From an uncultured Ruminococcus sp. (lineage in GTDB: Bacteria > Bacillota > Clostridia > Oscillospirales > Acutalibacteraceae), in NCBI GenBank assembly GCA_900539465.1, contig UQCF01000023.1:1-17475 (forward strand): a stretch of DNA of 17,475 bases. The letters are read 5' to 3'. Position numbers and translations under genes: made by a program. This document shows positions 1 to 8,000 of the stretch, one piece after another. How positions within the stretch are numbered: the stretch's first letter is position 1; each line of letters starts with the position of its first letter. Below the pieces are notes generated by a model that had not been told where the DNA came from, did no database searches, and saw only the letters and a program-made list of their open reading frames with translations.

Positions 1-1528
1 CAACTCCCGTTTCTACCGTGACCTTATGCACTCCTGCATACATAACATCATCGTAACACTCATCTATCGAGAATGAATATACATCTTTATCAATTTCCTT
101 TTCGGGTATAGTAAGCTCAAACACTATGCTCGGAAACCATCCACTATCGCTGTAAATACTTTTATCGTATTTGACACTCACTCTGTACTTTGCGGAAGGT
201 TCACGAATCTTGAAATCAATATTCCATGTCTCTGTGCCGTCGGGGTTCGGTGTTATACTTTTGACGTAACTGTTGTTTTTGTCATAAGTAAGTGAATCAC
301 CGATTGAATAATTGTATTTATTCACACGATGAAAACGTAATTTTTTGGCATTACCTTTTACAACTACGTCGAGATTTACCGTTGCATCGCCGTAAAATGC
401 AGGTTTCGTTTTTTCAACCGAGACTACACCTTTCGGAGTTATTTCAAGGTCGTTTCGTGATATTATAGGCCTGATTCCGCCGTATGTCGCGTGCACATTA
501 ATACCCCAACTCCATATATCCGGTATCATCGACTCGCTATCTCCTGTATACTCTACAAATCCGCAGCTTTCTCCTATAGACGAAGCATAGTCATCATTAT
601 AATCACCGCTTTTGCTTTTCAATATCCAGCAGGAGTTTGGTGATGTTGGATCATTATAGTTACGGTATGGGTCTGAATTTCCAACTTTGAGCCCCTGCGC
701 TTTGGCATAATCGGTGCCTACGACTTTTCTCTCATTCGAATCAAGAAAAGGAGCAAGCGGATCTTCATTTGGCTCATATGGACTGTAGACGTATACTACC
801 GACATGAGGTCTATGCTTGTGAGCTTTGACTGACCGGTTGTTATAGCGGTATTTACAAATTCTGTTCTCATCCATTCGCGTATACTGCTGTTTTCGTATT
901 CATTTGCATATTTTGTCTTATCCGCAACATCCAGGTCGTCATACTTCTGACTGAAATAACGATAAATTTTAAAAGTTTCATATTCATTAAGTTTGTCTAC
1001 GTATTTGAGACAGTAAATATCGTTTTGAAATGCCTGTGAATCCAATATCAGTTCGCTTATACATGCGACCGAGCCATAATCGCCGTTGCAAACAACACGC
1101 CATTTAATCGGCTCATACAAAAAATAATAAATATTATTTATATAATAGCCGTTATTATCCTGATATGAATTTTTTTCGGATGATTCTTTTATAGTTGAGG
1201 CCGGTCTGTATTGTGAAAAAGTAACTGCGCGGTATTTATTGCCGTTATACTTAAAATCGGCATATTTCATCCAGTCGCCCTGAGTCATACTGCCGTATTC
1301 ACCGTTGCCTGAATAATAACCGTATGACCTCCAGCTTTTGCCGATATTATCAAGCTTTTTTATAAGCTCGGTATCTTTGACCTGAGTTTGAGGATATGAG
1401 CCGAACTCGATTATGTCGCCGTAATCAACATATGTCTTGCTTGCCGCAAAACCTGTTAAAGGCAACGCCAATATCAGCATTATTGCGGAAAGTATTGCGC
1501 TGAATATTCGTTTAGTCATCTTTTTCAT
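1..1528 (-). CDS. Secreted DUF6273-type protein, 3' end cut by window
   Basis: An open frame with no stop runs from an ATG at 1528 to the window edge, giving 509 complete codons; the C-terminus is missing. The start is set by an AGGAGGGC ribosome site at 1534-1541, seven bases upstream. Residues 1-29 form a signal peptide: MKKMTKR, a hydrophobic stretch, then an LTGFAA cleavage region. The rest resembles the DUF6273 family, whose members are secreted or surface proteins of unknown function in Clostridia. The shared marks are FGSYPQ near 42-47, EPIKWR at 139-144, SSIREWM near 212-218, and GIRPIIS at 351-357. From about residue 365 on it looks like beta-rich, Ig-like extracellular material. The role is unknown; the family call rests on motif memory, not a search. 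It has its own promoter and a candidate operator, so it is probably a separate unit from pckA, which ends in a terminator upstream. Confidence 0.85.
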   Translation of the reverse strand, partial: MKKMTKRIFSAILSAIMLILALPLTGFAASKTYVDYGDIIEFGSYPQTQVKDTELIKKLDNIGKSWRSYGYYSGNGEYGSMTQGDWMKYADFKYNGNKYRAVTFSQYRPASTIKESSEKNSYQDNNGYYINNIYYFLYEPIKWRVVCNGDYGSVACISELILDSQAFQNDIYCLKYVDKLNEYETFKIYRYFSQKYDDLDVADKTKYANEYENSSIREWMRTEFVNTAITTGQSKLTSIDLMSVVYVYSPYEPNEDPLAPFLDSNERKVVGTDYAKAQGLKVGNSDPYRNYNDPTSPNSCWILKSKSGDYNDDYASSIGESCGFVEYTGDSESMIPDIWSWGINVHATYGGIRPIISRNDLEITPKGVVSVEKTKPAFYGDATVNLDVVVKGNAKKLRFHRVNKYNYSIGDSLTYDKNNSYVKSITPNPDGTETWNIDFKIREPSAKYRVSVKYDKSIYSDSGWFPSIVFELTIPEKEIDKDVYSFSIDECYDDVMYAGVHKVTVETGV

Positions 1529-1545
1529 ATATAGCCCTCCTAAAC

Positions 1546-1563
1546 ATATTGTAATTACAATAT
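1546..1563. promoter_or_regulatory. 18-bp perfect palindrome over the -10 box, candidate operator
   Basis: ATATTGTAATTACAATAT is a perfect 18-bp inverted repeat. It overlaps the -10 hexamer of the left-edge promoter and extends over the likely start of transcription. This placement is typical of a repressor site. The core TTGTAATTACAA resembles operators of small dimeric repressors, but I cannot assign a family. It is AT-rich, so chance is possible. Confidence 0.4.
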
Positions 1564-1587
1564 AACATTTAAAACAGATAAAGTCAA
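1559..1587 (-). promoter_or_regulatory. Sigma-A promoter of the DUF6273 gene
   Basis: On the minus strand TTGACT (1582-1587) and TATATT (1559-1564) are separated by exactly 17 bases. They sit about 30 bases upstream of the start codon at 1528 and just above the ribosome site. The spacing and close match to the vegetative consensus make this the likely promoter of the left-edge gene. Confidence 0.65.
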
Positions 1588-1595
1588 TGTGTTTT

Positions 1596-1792
1596 TTCGG
1601 CGGCATGAGGGCATGCCGCCCTACGCAGTGCCTCGCCGATAATGACATCAAACTGCAAAATTTCACCTCATCAGTCACTTCGTGACAGCTTCTCCTCGAG
1701 GAGAAGCCGATTAGCCGCGTATTGCCTACACTTTAGGGGAGGTGGCACGGCGAAGCCGTGACGGAGGGGTTCAATTCGGCGGCATGAGGGCA
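1596..1792. repeat. Composite palindromic intergenic repeat, copy A (MITE-like)
   Basis: The spacer between the left-edge gene and pckA holds several nested repeats. An 18-base direct repeat (TTCGGCGGCATGAGGGCA) lies at 1596-1613 and 1775-1792. A palindrome, GGCGGCATGAGGGCATGCCGCC, occupies about 1599-1620. Between them is an element of about 108 bases (1662-1769). Its left end is a GTCAC-TTC-GTGAC hairpin followed by the 20-bp palindrome GCTTCTCCTCGAGGAGAAGC. Its right end is a CACGGC-GAA-GCCGTG hairpin. The two ends are imperfect inverted repeats of each other (CCTCATCAGTCAC against CCCCTCCGTCAC read inward). There is no coding capacity or transposase. It looks like a non-autonomous, MITE- or REP-like element. 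Confidence 0.7.
1662..1708 (+). repeat. 47-bp repeat core, copy A
   Basis: This 47-base block matches the reverse complement of 15953-15999 at 46 of 47 positions. The single difference (T/C) lies in the loop of the GTCAC...GTGAC hairpin. Conservation of stems over loop suggests the folded form matters or that the copies are recent. Confidence 0.9.
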
Positions 1793-1800
1793 CACCGCAT

Positions 1801-1831
1801 AAAAAATGAGCCGCTGTTTTCACAGCGGCTC
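1801..1831 (-). terminator. Rho-independent terminator of pckA
   Basis: A 10-bp stem GAGCCGCTGT/ACAGCGGCTC (1808-1831) with a 4-base loop is followed on the minus strand by CAT and six T (plus-strand A run 1801-1806). It lies 13 bases past the pckA stop codon. Confidence 0.9.
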
Positions 1832-1843
1832 AAAAGCTTTGTC

Positions 1844-3625
1844 TTATTTAAGGTTAGCTTTGAGGGTTTCAAGTTCTTCTTTAAGAACTGCGGGAAGAGT
1901 TTTGCCAAACTTAGCATAGAACTCTTCAATGCCCTCTGCCTCTTTGTTCCAAAGGTCTTTATCAACATCAAGAATCTTCTTAAGTGATTCAAGTGAAACT
2001 TCGCCCTCAAGGCCTTCAATGTTAATATCCTCTGCTTTGGGAAGATAGCCGATAGCTGTTTCATCAGCCTCAACCTCGCCCTCGCAGCGTTTGATAATCC
2101 ACTCAATAACACGAAGGTTATCGCCGAAGCCCGGCCACATGAAGTTGCCGTCCTCGTCCTTACGGAACCAGTTAACGTTAAAGATTTTGGGAGCCTTGTC
2201 TGCATCGAGGGTTTTGCCGATGTCGATCCAATGCTGCCAATAATCGCCCATGTCATATCCGCAGAACGGAAGCATAGCCATCGGGTCGCGGCGAACTACG
2301 CCGACTGCACCTGTTGCGGCTGCCGTTGTCTCGGATGCCATTATTGAGCCTACGAATACGCCGTGATCCCAATCTCTTGACTGATAAACAAGAGGAGTAA
2401 GAGCTGCGCGGCGGCCGCCGAAGATAATTGCCGAAATCGGAACACCGTTCGGGTTTTCAAACTCACTGCTAAGGCACGGGCAATTTCTTGCGGGAGCTGT
2501 GAAACGGCTGTTGGGATGAGCGCCTTTTTCTTCGCTGGTCTTGCCGTTCCAGGGACGTCCCTGCCAGTCGATTGCATTCTCGGGCGGGTTCTTGTCAAGA
2601 CCCTCCCACCATACGGTGTTATTATCAAGGTTAAGAGCAACGTTCGTGAAGATAGTGCCCTTTCTTGTTGAAGCAAGAGCGTTGGGGTTTGACTTCTCGT
2701 TTGTGCCGGGTGCAACGCCGAAGAAACCGTTTTCGGGGTTGATAGCATAAAGTCTGCCGTCTTCGCCTTTACGAAGCCATGCGATGTCATCGCCTACGCA
2801 CCAAACCTTGTAGCCTTTCTTTCTGTATCCTTCGGGAGGAATAAGCATAGCAAGGTTTGTCTTGCCGCAAGCTGAGGGGAATGCGGCGCAGACGTATTTG
2901 ATTTCGCCCTTGGGATTTTCAACGCCGAGGATAAGCATATGCTCAGCCTGCCAGCCTTCGTTTCTGCCCTGATATGAAGCTATACGAAGTGCAAAGCATT
3001 TTTTGCCGAGAAGTACGTTTCCGCCGTATGCGGAGTTGACGGAGATAATTGTGTTATCCTGCGGGAACTGGCAAATGTATCTGTCTTTTTCTTCAACATT
3101 GCATTTGCAGTGAAGACCGCGTACCCAGTCGTTGTTTGTGTCGCCGAATGAATCAAGAACGACTTTGCCGACTCTTGTCATTATAGACATGTTAAGAACA
3201 ACATAAATTGAGTCTGTTACCTCAATGCCTACCTTTGAGAACTTTGAGCCGACGGGACCCATTGAATAAGGGATAACATACATTGTGCGGCCCTTATAGC
3301 TGTCTCTTGCGATGTCATAAAGTTTGTTATACATAACAGCCGGATCTTCCCAGTTATTTGTGGGACCTGCGCCCTCTTTGGTGGGGGTGCAGATAAAGGT
3401 TCTGCCCTCAACACGAGCAACGTCGTTCGGCTTTGTTCTGTGAAGGTAGCATCCGGGGAGGAGCTCCTCATTAAGTTTAATCATTTCTCCCGATTCGCAT
3501 GCCTCTTTGCGAAGTGCGTCAAGCTGCTCCTCCGAGCCGTCTATCCACATAACGCTGTCAGGCTTTACAAGGTCAATCTTTTCATCGACCCAATCGAGTA
3601 TCGATTTGTTATTTGTAAGTGCCAT
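1844..3625 (-). CDS. pckA: Phosphoenolpyruvate carboxykinase (GTP)
   Basis: This cytosolic enzyme interconverts oxaloacetate + GTP and PEP + CO2 + GDP (EC 4.1.1.32), at the gluconeogenic or anaplerotic node. The 593-residue length fits the GTP-dependent family (about 600), not the shorter ATP type. Visible motifs are the substrate loop NDVARVE (67-73), EGAGPTNNW (84-92), YGGNVLLGKKC (200-210), the P-loop FPSACGKTN (249-257) with the reactive Cys253 typical of the GTP class, the metal-binding GDD at 278-280, and FGGRRA further on. I start at the ATG at 3625 because AAAGGAGAA lies seven bases upstream. An in-frame ATG at 3655 would add ten residues but has no ribosome site of its own and would place the real one inside the gene. 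It is monocistronic: own promoter upstream, hairpin terminator downstream. In fermentative gut bacteria the enzyme often runs in the CO2-fixing direction; direction here is not shown by the sequence. Confidence 0.97.
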   Translation of the reverse strand: MALTNNKSILDWVDEKIDLVKPDSVMWIDGSEEQLDALRKEACESGEMIKLNEELLPGCYLHRTKPNDVARVEGRTFICTPTKEGAGPTNNWEDPAVMYNKLYDIARDSYKGRTMYVIPYSMGPVGSKFSKVGIEVTDSIYVVLNMSIMTRVGKVVLDSFGDTNNDWVRGLHCKCNVEEKDRYICQFPQDNTIISVNSAYGGNVLLGKKCFALRIASYQGRNEGWQAEHMLILGVENPKGEIKYVCAAFPSACGKTNLAMLIPPEGYRKKGYKVWCVGDDIAWLRKGEDGRLYAINPENGFFGVAPGTNEKSNPNALASTRKGTIFTNVALNLDNNTVWWEGLDKNPPENAIDWQGRPWNGKTSEEKGAHPNSRFTAPARNCPCLSSEFENPNGVPISAIIFGGRRAALTPLVYQSRDWDHGVFVGSIMASETTAAATGAVGVVRRDPMAMLPFCGYDMGDYWQHWIDIGKTLDADKAPKIFNVNWFRKDEDGNFMWPGFGDNLRVIEWIIKRCEGEVEADETAIGYLPKAEDINIEGLEGEVSLESLKKILDVDKDLWNKEAEGIEEFYAKFGKTLPAVLKEELETLKANLK

Positions 3626-3630
3626 AACAA

Positions 3631-3639
3631 TTCTCCTTT
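3631..3639 (-). promoter_or_regulatory. Ribosome binding site deciding the pckA start
   Basis: AAAGGAGAA on the minus strand lies five bases from its end to the ATG at 3625 (AGGAG to ATG about seven). It fixes the start at 3625 instead of the in-frame ATG at 3655. Confidence 0.85.
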
Positions 3640-3669
3640 CAGAATTAAAATTCAACTTCTGACAAATAT

Positions 3670-3698
3670 ATTATAATATTTTTTTTGTAAATTTTCAA
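3670..3698 (-). promoter_or_regulatory. Sigma-A promoter of pckA
   Basis: TTGAAA (3693-3698) and TATAAT (3670-3675) on the minus strand are 17 bases apart, within an A/T-rich tract. The -10 box is about 45 bases upstream of the pckA ATG. The divergent small gene starts about 130 bases away on the other strand, and I could not identify a convincing promoter for it in this spacer. Confidence 0.6.
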
Positions 3699-3830
3699 CC
3701 AAAAAATGAATAAGAAAAGAGTGTAAAACGCCTTTTTTTTGTTATATTCTACAAAATATTCGTTGAATTTTTTGTTTCAAATATGCCAACAATTAAACTG
3801 TCAAAAATATTTTTTAAAGGGGTAATTTTT

Positions 3831-4154
3831 ATGAAAGACAGCAGAACAGAAACTCAAAAGCTTGTTCATTCCTTTGTCTCTTCAATAGTGACGTTAACAG
3901 GTCTTGTTTTGATTGCGCTCGGCATTTTTGCGGCAAAAAACAACACTGCGGCAATAGAATCCGGCATAACACCCGCCATGATATATGCCGCACGAGATAA
4001 CGAGCAAATCGCCGTAAGAATAGACAAAACCGTTTATGAGCCAAATAAGACGGATAAAATCCCCGTCGATACGCTTTTGAGCCTTGCGCCCGCGCCCGTC
4101 GGCGGATTATATCTGATATATGAAAACCTGACCGAATATTTTTTGGGTGTATAA
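3831..4154 (+). CDS. Small single-span membrane protein, unknown function
   Basis: A 107-residue protein that I do not recognise. The start at 3831 is chosen because AAAGGGG lies eight bases upstream. An in-frame ATG at 3783 would add 16 residues with no ribosome site. Residues 1-13 are polar and charged (MKDSRTETQKLVH), and about 14-34 form one strongly hydrophobic segment (SIVTLTGLVLIALGIFAA). The rest (about 70 residues) is soluble, so the topology may be a short inside tail with most of the chain outside, or an uncleaved signal anchor. The C-terminus has a second mildly hydrophobic stretch (APVGGLYLIYENL). It has no operon partner: pckA is divergent, and the convergent CPS operon meets it at a shared terminator. 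The clear ribosome site and adjoining terminator support it as a real gene. Confidence 0.7.
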   Translation: MKDSRTETQKLVHSFVSSIVTLTGLVLIALGIFAAKNNTAAIESGITPAMIYAARDNEQIAVRIDKTVYEPNKTDKIPVDTLLSLAPAPVGGLYLIYENLTEYFLGV

Positions 4155-4156
4155 AT

Positions 4157-4191
4157 AAAGAAAGCTGAGTTTAGTATGCTCAGCTTTCTTT
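4157..4191. terminator. Bidirectional terminator between convergent genes
   Basis: A 13-bp perfect stem (AAAGAAAGCTGAG / CTCAGCTTTCTTT) with a 9-base loop begins two bases after the stop codon of the small plus-strand gene. It lies 14 bases beyond the stop of the minus-strand carB-dapF gene. The stem ends are A-rich on one side and T-rich on the other, so it can act in both directions. Confidence 0.85.
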
Positions 4192-4205
4192 GTTATTATC
4201 AAAAA

Positions 4206-5063
4206 TCAATATTCAACCACGCCATCATATACCTTGTTGGCATCACCGAGAAGATATATGTTTTCGCCGTCATAATTTACCGTAACGTCACCGCCGCGCA
4301 TTTTAACGGTTATATCTTCGTTTTTGTTGCAAAGACCGTTTTCTATAGCGGCTATTACCGTTGCACAGGCGCCTGTGCCGCAGCCGAGGCTCTCGCCGTT
4401 GACCGCACGCTCATAGCAGCGCATTTTTATGGTGTTTTTGTTTACTACCCTTGCAAGCTCTGTGTTGATGTATTCGGGCAAAAAGTCGGAGTTTCTCATG
4501 CTGTCGCCGAGAGCATTCATGTCAACATCTTCTATTCTGTCGCCGAATATTACGCAGTGCGAGTTGCAGATTGTGACGCAGTTTATCTTATATTCCGCTC
4601 CGTCAACGGTTATGGGATAGTTGATTATTTTTTCCTTATCCGTCTTAATCGGTATATGCTTCGGGTCAAGGTCCGGTGCGCCGAGGTCAACCCTTGCGGA
4701 ACGTATTTCGCCGTTGTAGGAATAGAGCTTTACGCCTATAACTCCGCTTGCGGTTTCGATTGTCAAATCTTTTTTATTGACGAGCCCCTTGTCATAAAGA
4801 TACTTTGCGCCGCATCTTATGCTGTTTGCCGCCATCAGCGAAAGAGTACCGTCAGTGTTGAATATTCTCATTTTAGCGTCTGCAATATCTGATTTTTCGA
4901 GCAATACTACTCCGTCTGCGCCGATACCGTAGTTGCGGTCGATAAAGTTTATGGTAAGGGATTCGGGTGACTCTATTTCGCCGTCAAAATTGTTGAAATA
5001 AATATCGTCATTACCCGTTGCCTGCATTTTTGTGAAGGCAATTTTCTTTTTCGTCTCGCGCAT
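4206..5063 (-). other. DapF-like domain region within the carB gene
   Basis: Bases encoding residues 1066-1350 of the fusion. At 285 residues this is a full-length DapF homologue (usual 270-285). The lost first catalytic Cys is at codon 4830-4832 (Ala) and the retained second Cys at codon 4380-4382. An internal ATG at 5061-5063 begins the homology. I see no ribosome site in front of it (the upstream sequence encodes TELVNIN), so separate translation is not supported. It is known for the family that DapF needs both Cys for two-base epimerisation of LL- to meso-diaminopimelate. Loss of one argues against normal epimerase activity, unless another residue substitutes. Confidence 0.85.
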
Positions 5064-8000
5064 CTTGTTGATATTGACAAGCTCTGTGTTCTTTTGCGTG
5101 AACTTGCTTGCGATAATATCGGCAAGGGCGTTCGCCGTGTCAAGAGAAGTGAGGCAGGTTATAGAGAGCTGAACGGCACGTCTGTGAAGCCTTATAAAGT
5201 TTTCTATCGACTTCTTCTTTGTTGAGCCCGTGTAGACGATGTAGTTTACCGCTCCGCTTTCAAGAAGCTTTATCATATCATCGCCGCGGTTTATACTGCT
5301 GACAACTTCAACGTCAACACCGAGGCTTCTTATTGCGTTTGCAGTGCCGTCTGTCGCATAAATTTTAAGACCGACATCGCTGAATTTTTTAGCAAGCGGA
5401 ATAACCTCGTCCTTGTCTTTATCCTGAACGGTGATAAGTACGCCGCCGTTGTGGTGCATATGGTGATATGTGCTTCTCTCGCAAAGTCTGAAGCCTGCAG
5501 AAACAAGTCCTTTAAACAGCGCCTCGTTGAGCGTTCTTGCAAGGCCGAGAACCTCGCCTGTGGATTTCATCTCGGGGCCGAGTTCGGAGTTTACGTCGCT
5601 GAGTTTTTCAAACGAGAATACGGGCACCTTAATTGCAAAGTAAGGCGGTGTTTTATAAAGTCCCGTGCCGTAGCCGAGGTCTGCAAGTGCCGCGCCGAGC
5701 ATAACCTTTGTTGCAAGCTCAACCATAGGCACATTAGTTACCTTGCTGATATAAGGTATTGTTCTTGAAGCTCTGGGGTTGACCTCTATAACATACAGCT
5801 CATTTTGATAGATAAGATACTGTATGTTTACAAGTCCCTTTGTGCCGAGCGAAAGAGCGAGGTTTGTGGAGCACTCGACAATTTTTTCTATCATGGTATC
5901 TGTGATATTATACGGCGGATATACGGCTATTGAGTCGCCGCTGTGAACGCCTGCACGCTCAATATGCTCCATAATACCGGGGATAAGAATATCTTTGCCG
6001 TCCGAAATTACGTCAACCTCAAGCTCTGTGCCCATCATATATTTATCGACAAGCACCGGGTTTTCAATCTTTTGAGAAAGAATGATTGCCATATACTGCC
6101 TTACATCATCCTCTGTGTAGGCAATGGTCATGTTCTGACCGCCGATAACATAAGACGGGCGAAGAAGAACAGGATAACCGAGTTCTTCTGCGGCTTTGAG
6201 TGCGCCGTCAACATCCATTATGGTGTGACCCTTGGGTCTACGGATGTTGAAAGACTCAAGCAATTCGTCAAAACGCTCTCTGTCCTCTGCAATATCTATG
6301 CCCTCTGCGGAGGTGCCGAGAATTTTAATTCCGTTGGTGTCAAGGAATTTTGTAAGCTTAATCGCCGTTTGACCGCCGAATGCCACAACAACGCCCATGG
6401 GATTTTCGACCTTGATGACGTTCATAACGTCTTCTTCGCTCAAAGGCTCAAAATAAAGTCTGTCGGCCGTATCGAAATCCGTAGATACAGTCTCGGGGTT
6501 GTTGTTGATTATAACAACCTCATAGCCGAGTTCTTTCAAAGTCCATACGCAGTGAACAGATGAATAATCGAACTCTATGCCCTGACCGATTCTGATAGGA
6601 CCCGAGCCGAGAACTATGATTTTTTCTTTGTCGGATTTCGGGAGTTCTCTCGCTTCGCAGTGAGTATCGTATGTAGAATAGAAATACGGTGTTTCTGCTT
6701 TGAACTCCGCGCCGCAGGTATCAACCATTTTATAGACTGCGTCAGAGCATTTCTCGGGCAAAGTACCTGCAAGGCGTTTTATCGCCGCGTCTGTGTAGCC
6801 GTATTTTTTGCCCTTGATGTAATAATCTTCAGAGAGATTGCCCGACGTGAGCATTTTTTCATAATTTGCAAGATTTAAAAGCTTTGAGAGGAACCACTCG
6901 TCAATTTTGGTTATGTCATGTATCTTTTCAATACTTACGCCCTCTTTAAGTGCCTTGAATACCGTAAACAGTCTTAAATCGTCCTGAACTCCGAGACGCT
7001 CTACAACGTCCATATCTTCGGGGAACTTTTTATAGTTGAGGGTATCAAGCGAAATTTCCGCACCTCTGACGGCTTTCATAATAGCCATCTCAAAGCTCGG
7101 TGCAATCGCCATGACTTCGCCCGTTGCTTTCATCTGCGTGCCGAGCTTGCGGCTCGCCTGAACAAATTTTTCAAACGGCCATTTGGGGAGCTTAACAACA
7201 ACATAATCAAGCGTAGGCTCAAAGCAGGCGCAGGTTTTGCCTGTGATGTCGTTTCTTATCTCATCAAGTGTGTAGCCGAGGGCAATTTTTGTTGTAACCT
7301 TTGCAATCGGGTAACCGGTCGCCTTACTTGCGAGTGCGGAAGAACGCGAAACTCTGGGGTTGACCTCTATAACGGCATATTCAAAGCTGTCGGGGTTGAG
7401 CGCAAACTGGCAGTTGCAGCCGCCCTCAATTCCGAGCTCCGTTATAATATCGAGTGAAGCGGAGCGCAACATCTGATACTCTTTATCCGAGAGTGTAACC
7501 GCAGGGGCGATAACTATACTGTCGCCCGTGTGCACACCTACGGGGTCAAAGTTTTCCATAGAGCATACGGCGATAACATTGCCGACGCTGTCGCGCATTA
7601 CTTCAAATTCAATCTCTTTCCAGCCGTAGATATATTTTTCTACAAGAATTTGTGTTATGGGCGAAAGAATAAGTCCGTTATTTGCAATTACTTTAAGCTC
7701 TTCTTCATTATAAGCAACGCCGCCGCCCGCACCGCCGAGAGTGAACGCAGGTCTGATTATAACAGGGTAGCCTATTCTGTTTGCTATTGCGATGGACTCT
7801 TCGAGAGTCTCTGCTATATCCGAGGGAATAACCGGCTGACCGATCTTAAGCATGGTGTCGCGGAACATCTGCCTGTCTTCGGCTTTGTCGATAGCTTCGT
7901 AATCAGTGCCGAGCAGTTTTACTCCCATTTTATCGAGATAGCCCGATTTTGAAAGCTGCATGGCGATTGTGAGACCTGTCTGACCGCCGAGACCTGCAAG

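Noticed and set aside
1596..1792. CRISPR array
   Set aside because: The repeats are nested palindromes without regular spacer units.
1742..1987. Plus-strand 81-codon frame through the repeat and pckA end
   Set aside because: Starts in the repeat element, crosses the pckA terminator and runs antisense to pckA.
3626..3655. Upstream in-frame ATG for pckA
   Set aside because: The AAAGGAGAA site lies between it and the ATG at 3625, so translation starts at the latter.
4176..4892. 238-codon plus-strand open frame antisense to the DapF region
   Set aside because: It is an opposite-strand shadow of a recognisable DapF domain, is rich in Cys/Tyr/Val as expected for a complementary frame, and its start lies inside the terminator hairpin.
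4206..5063. carB-dapF fusion as a sequencing frameshift or a lost stop
   Set aside because: The frame is continuous through the junction, both parts are full length, and the join contains no homopolymer that would explain an artefact; a point mutation of a stop cannot be fully excluded without reads.
5943..6563. 206-codon plus-strand open frame inside carB
   Set aside because: The other strand encodes the second CarB ATP-grasp half with clear motifs; no ribosome site and no recognisable protein.
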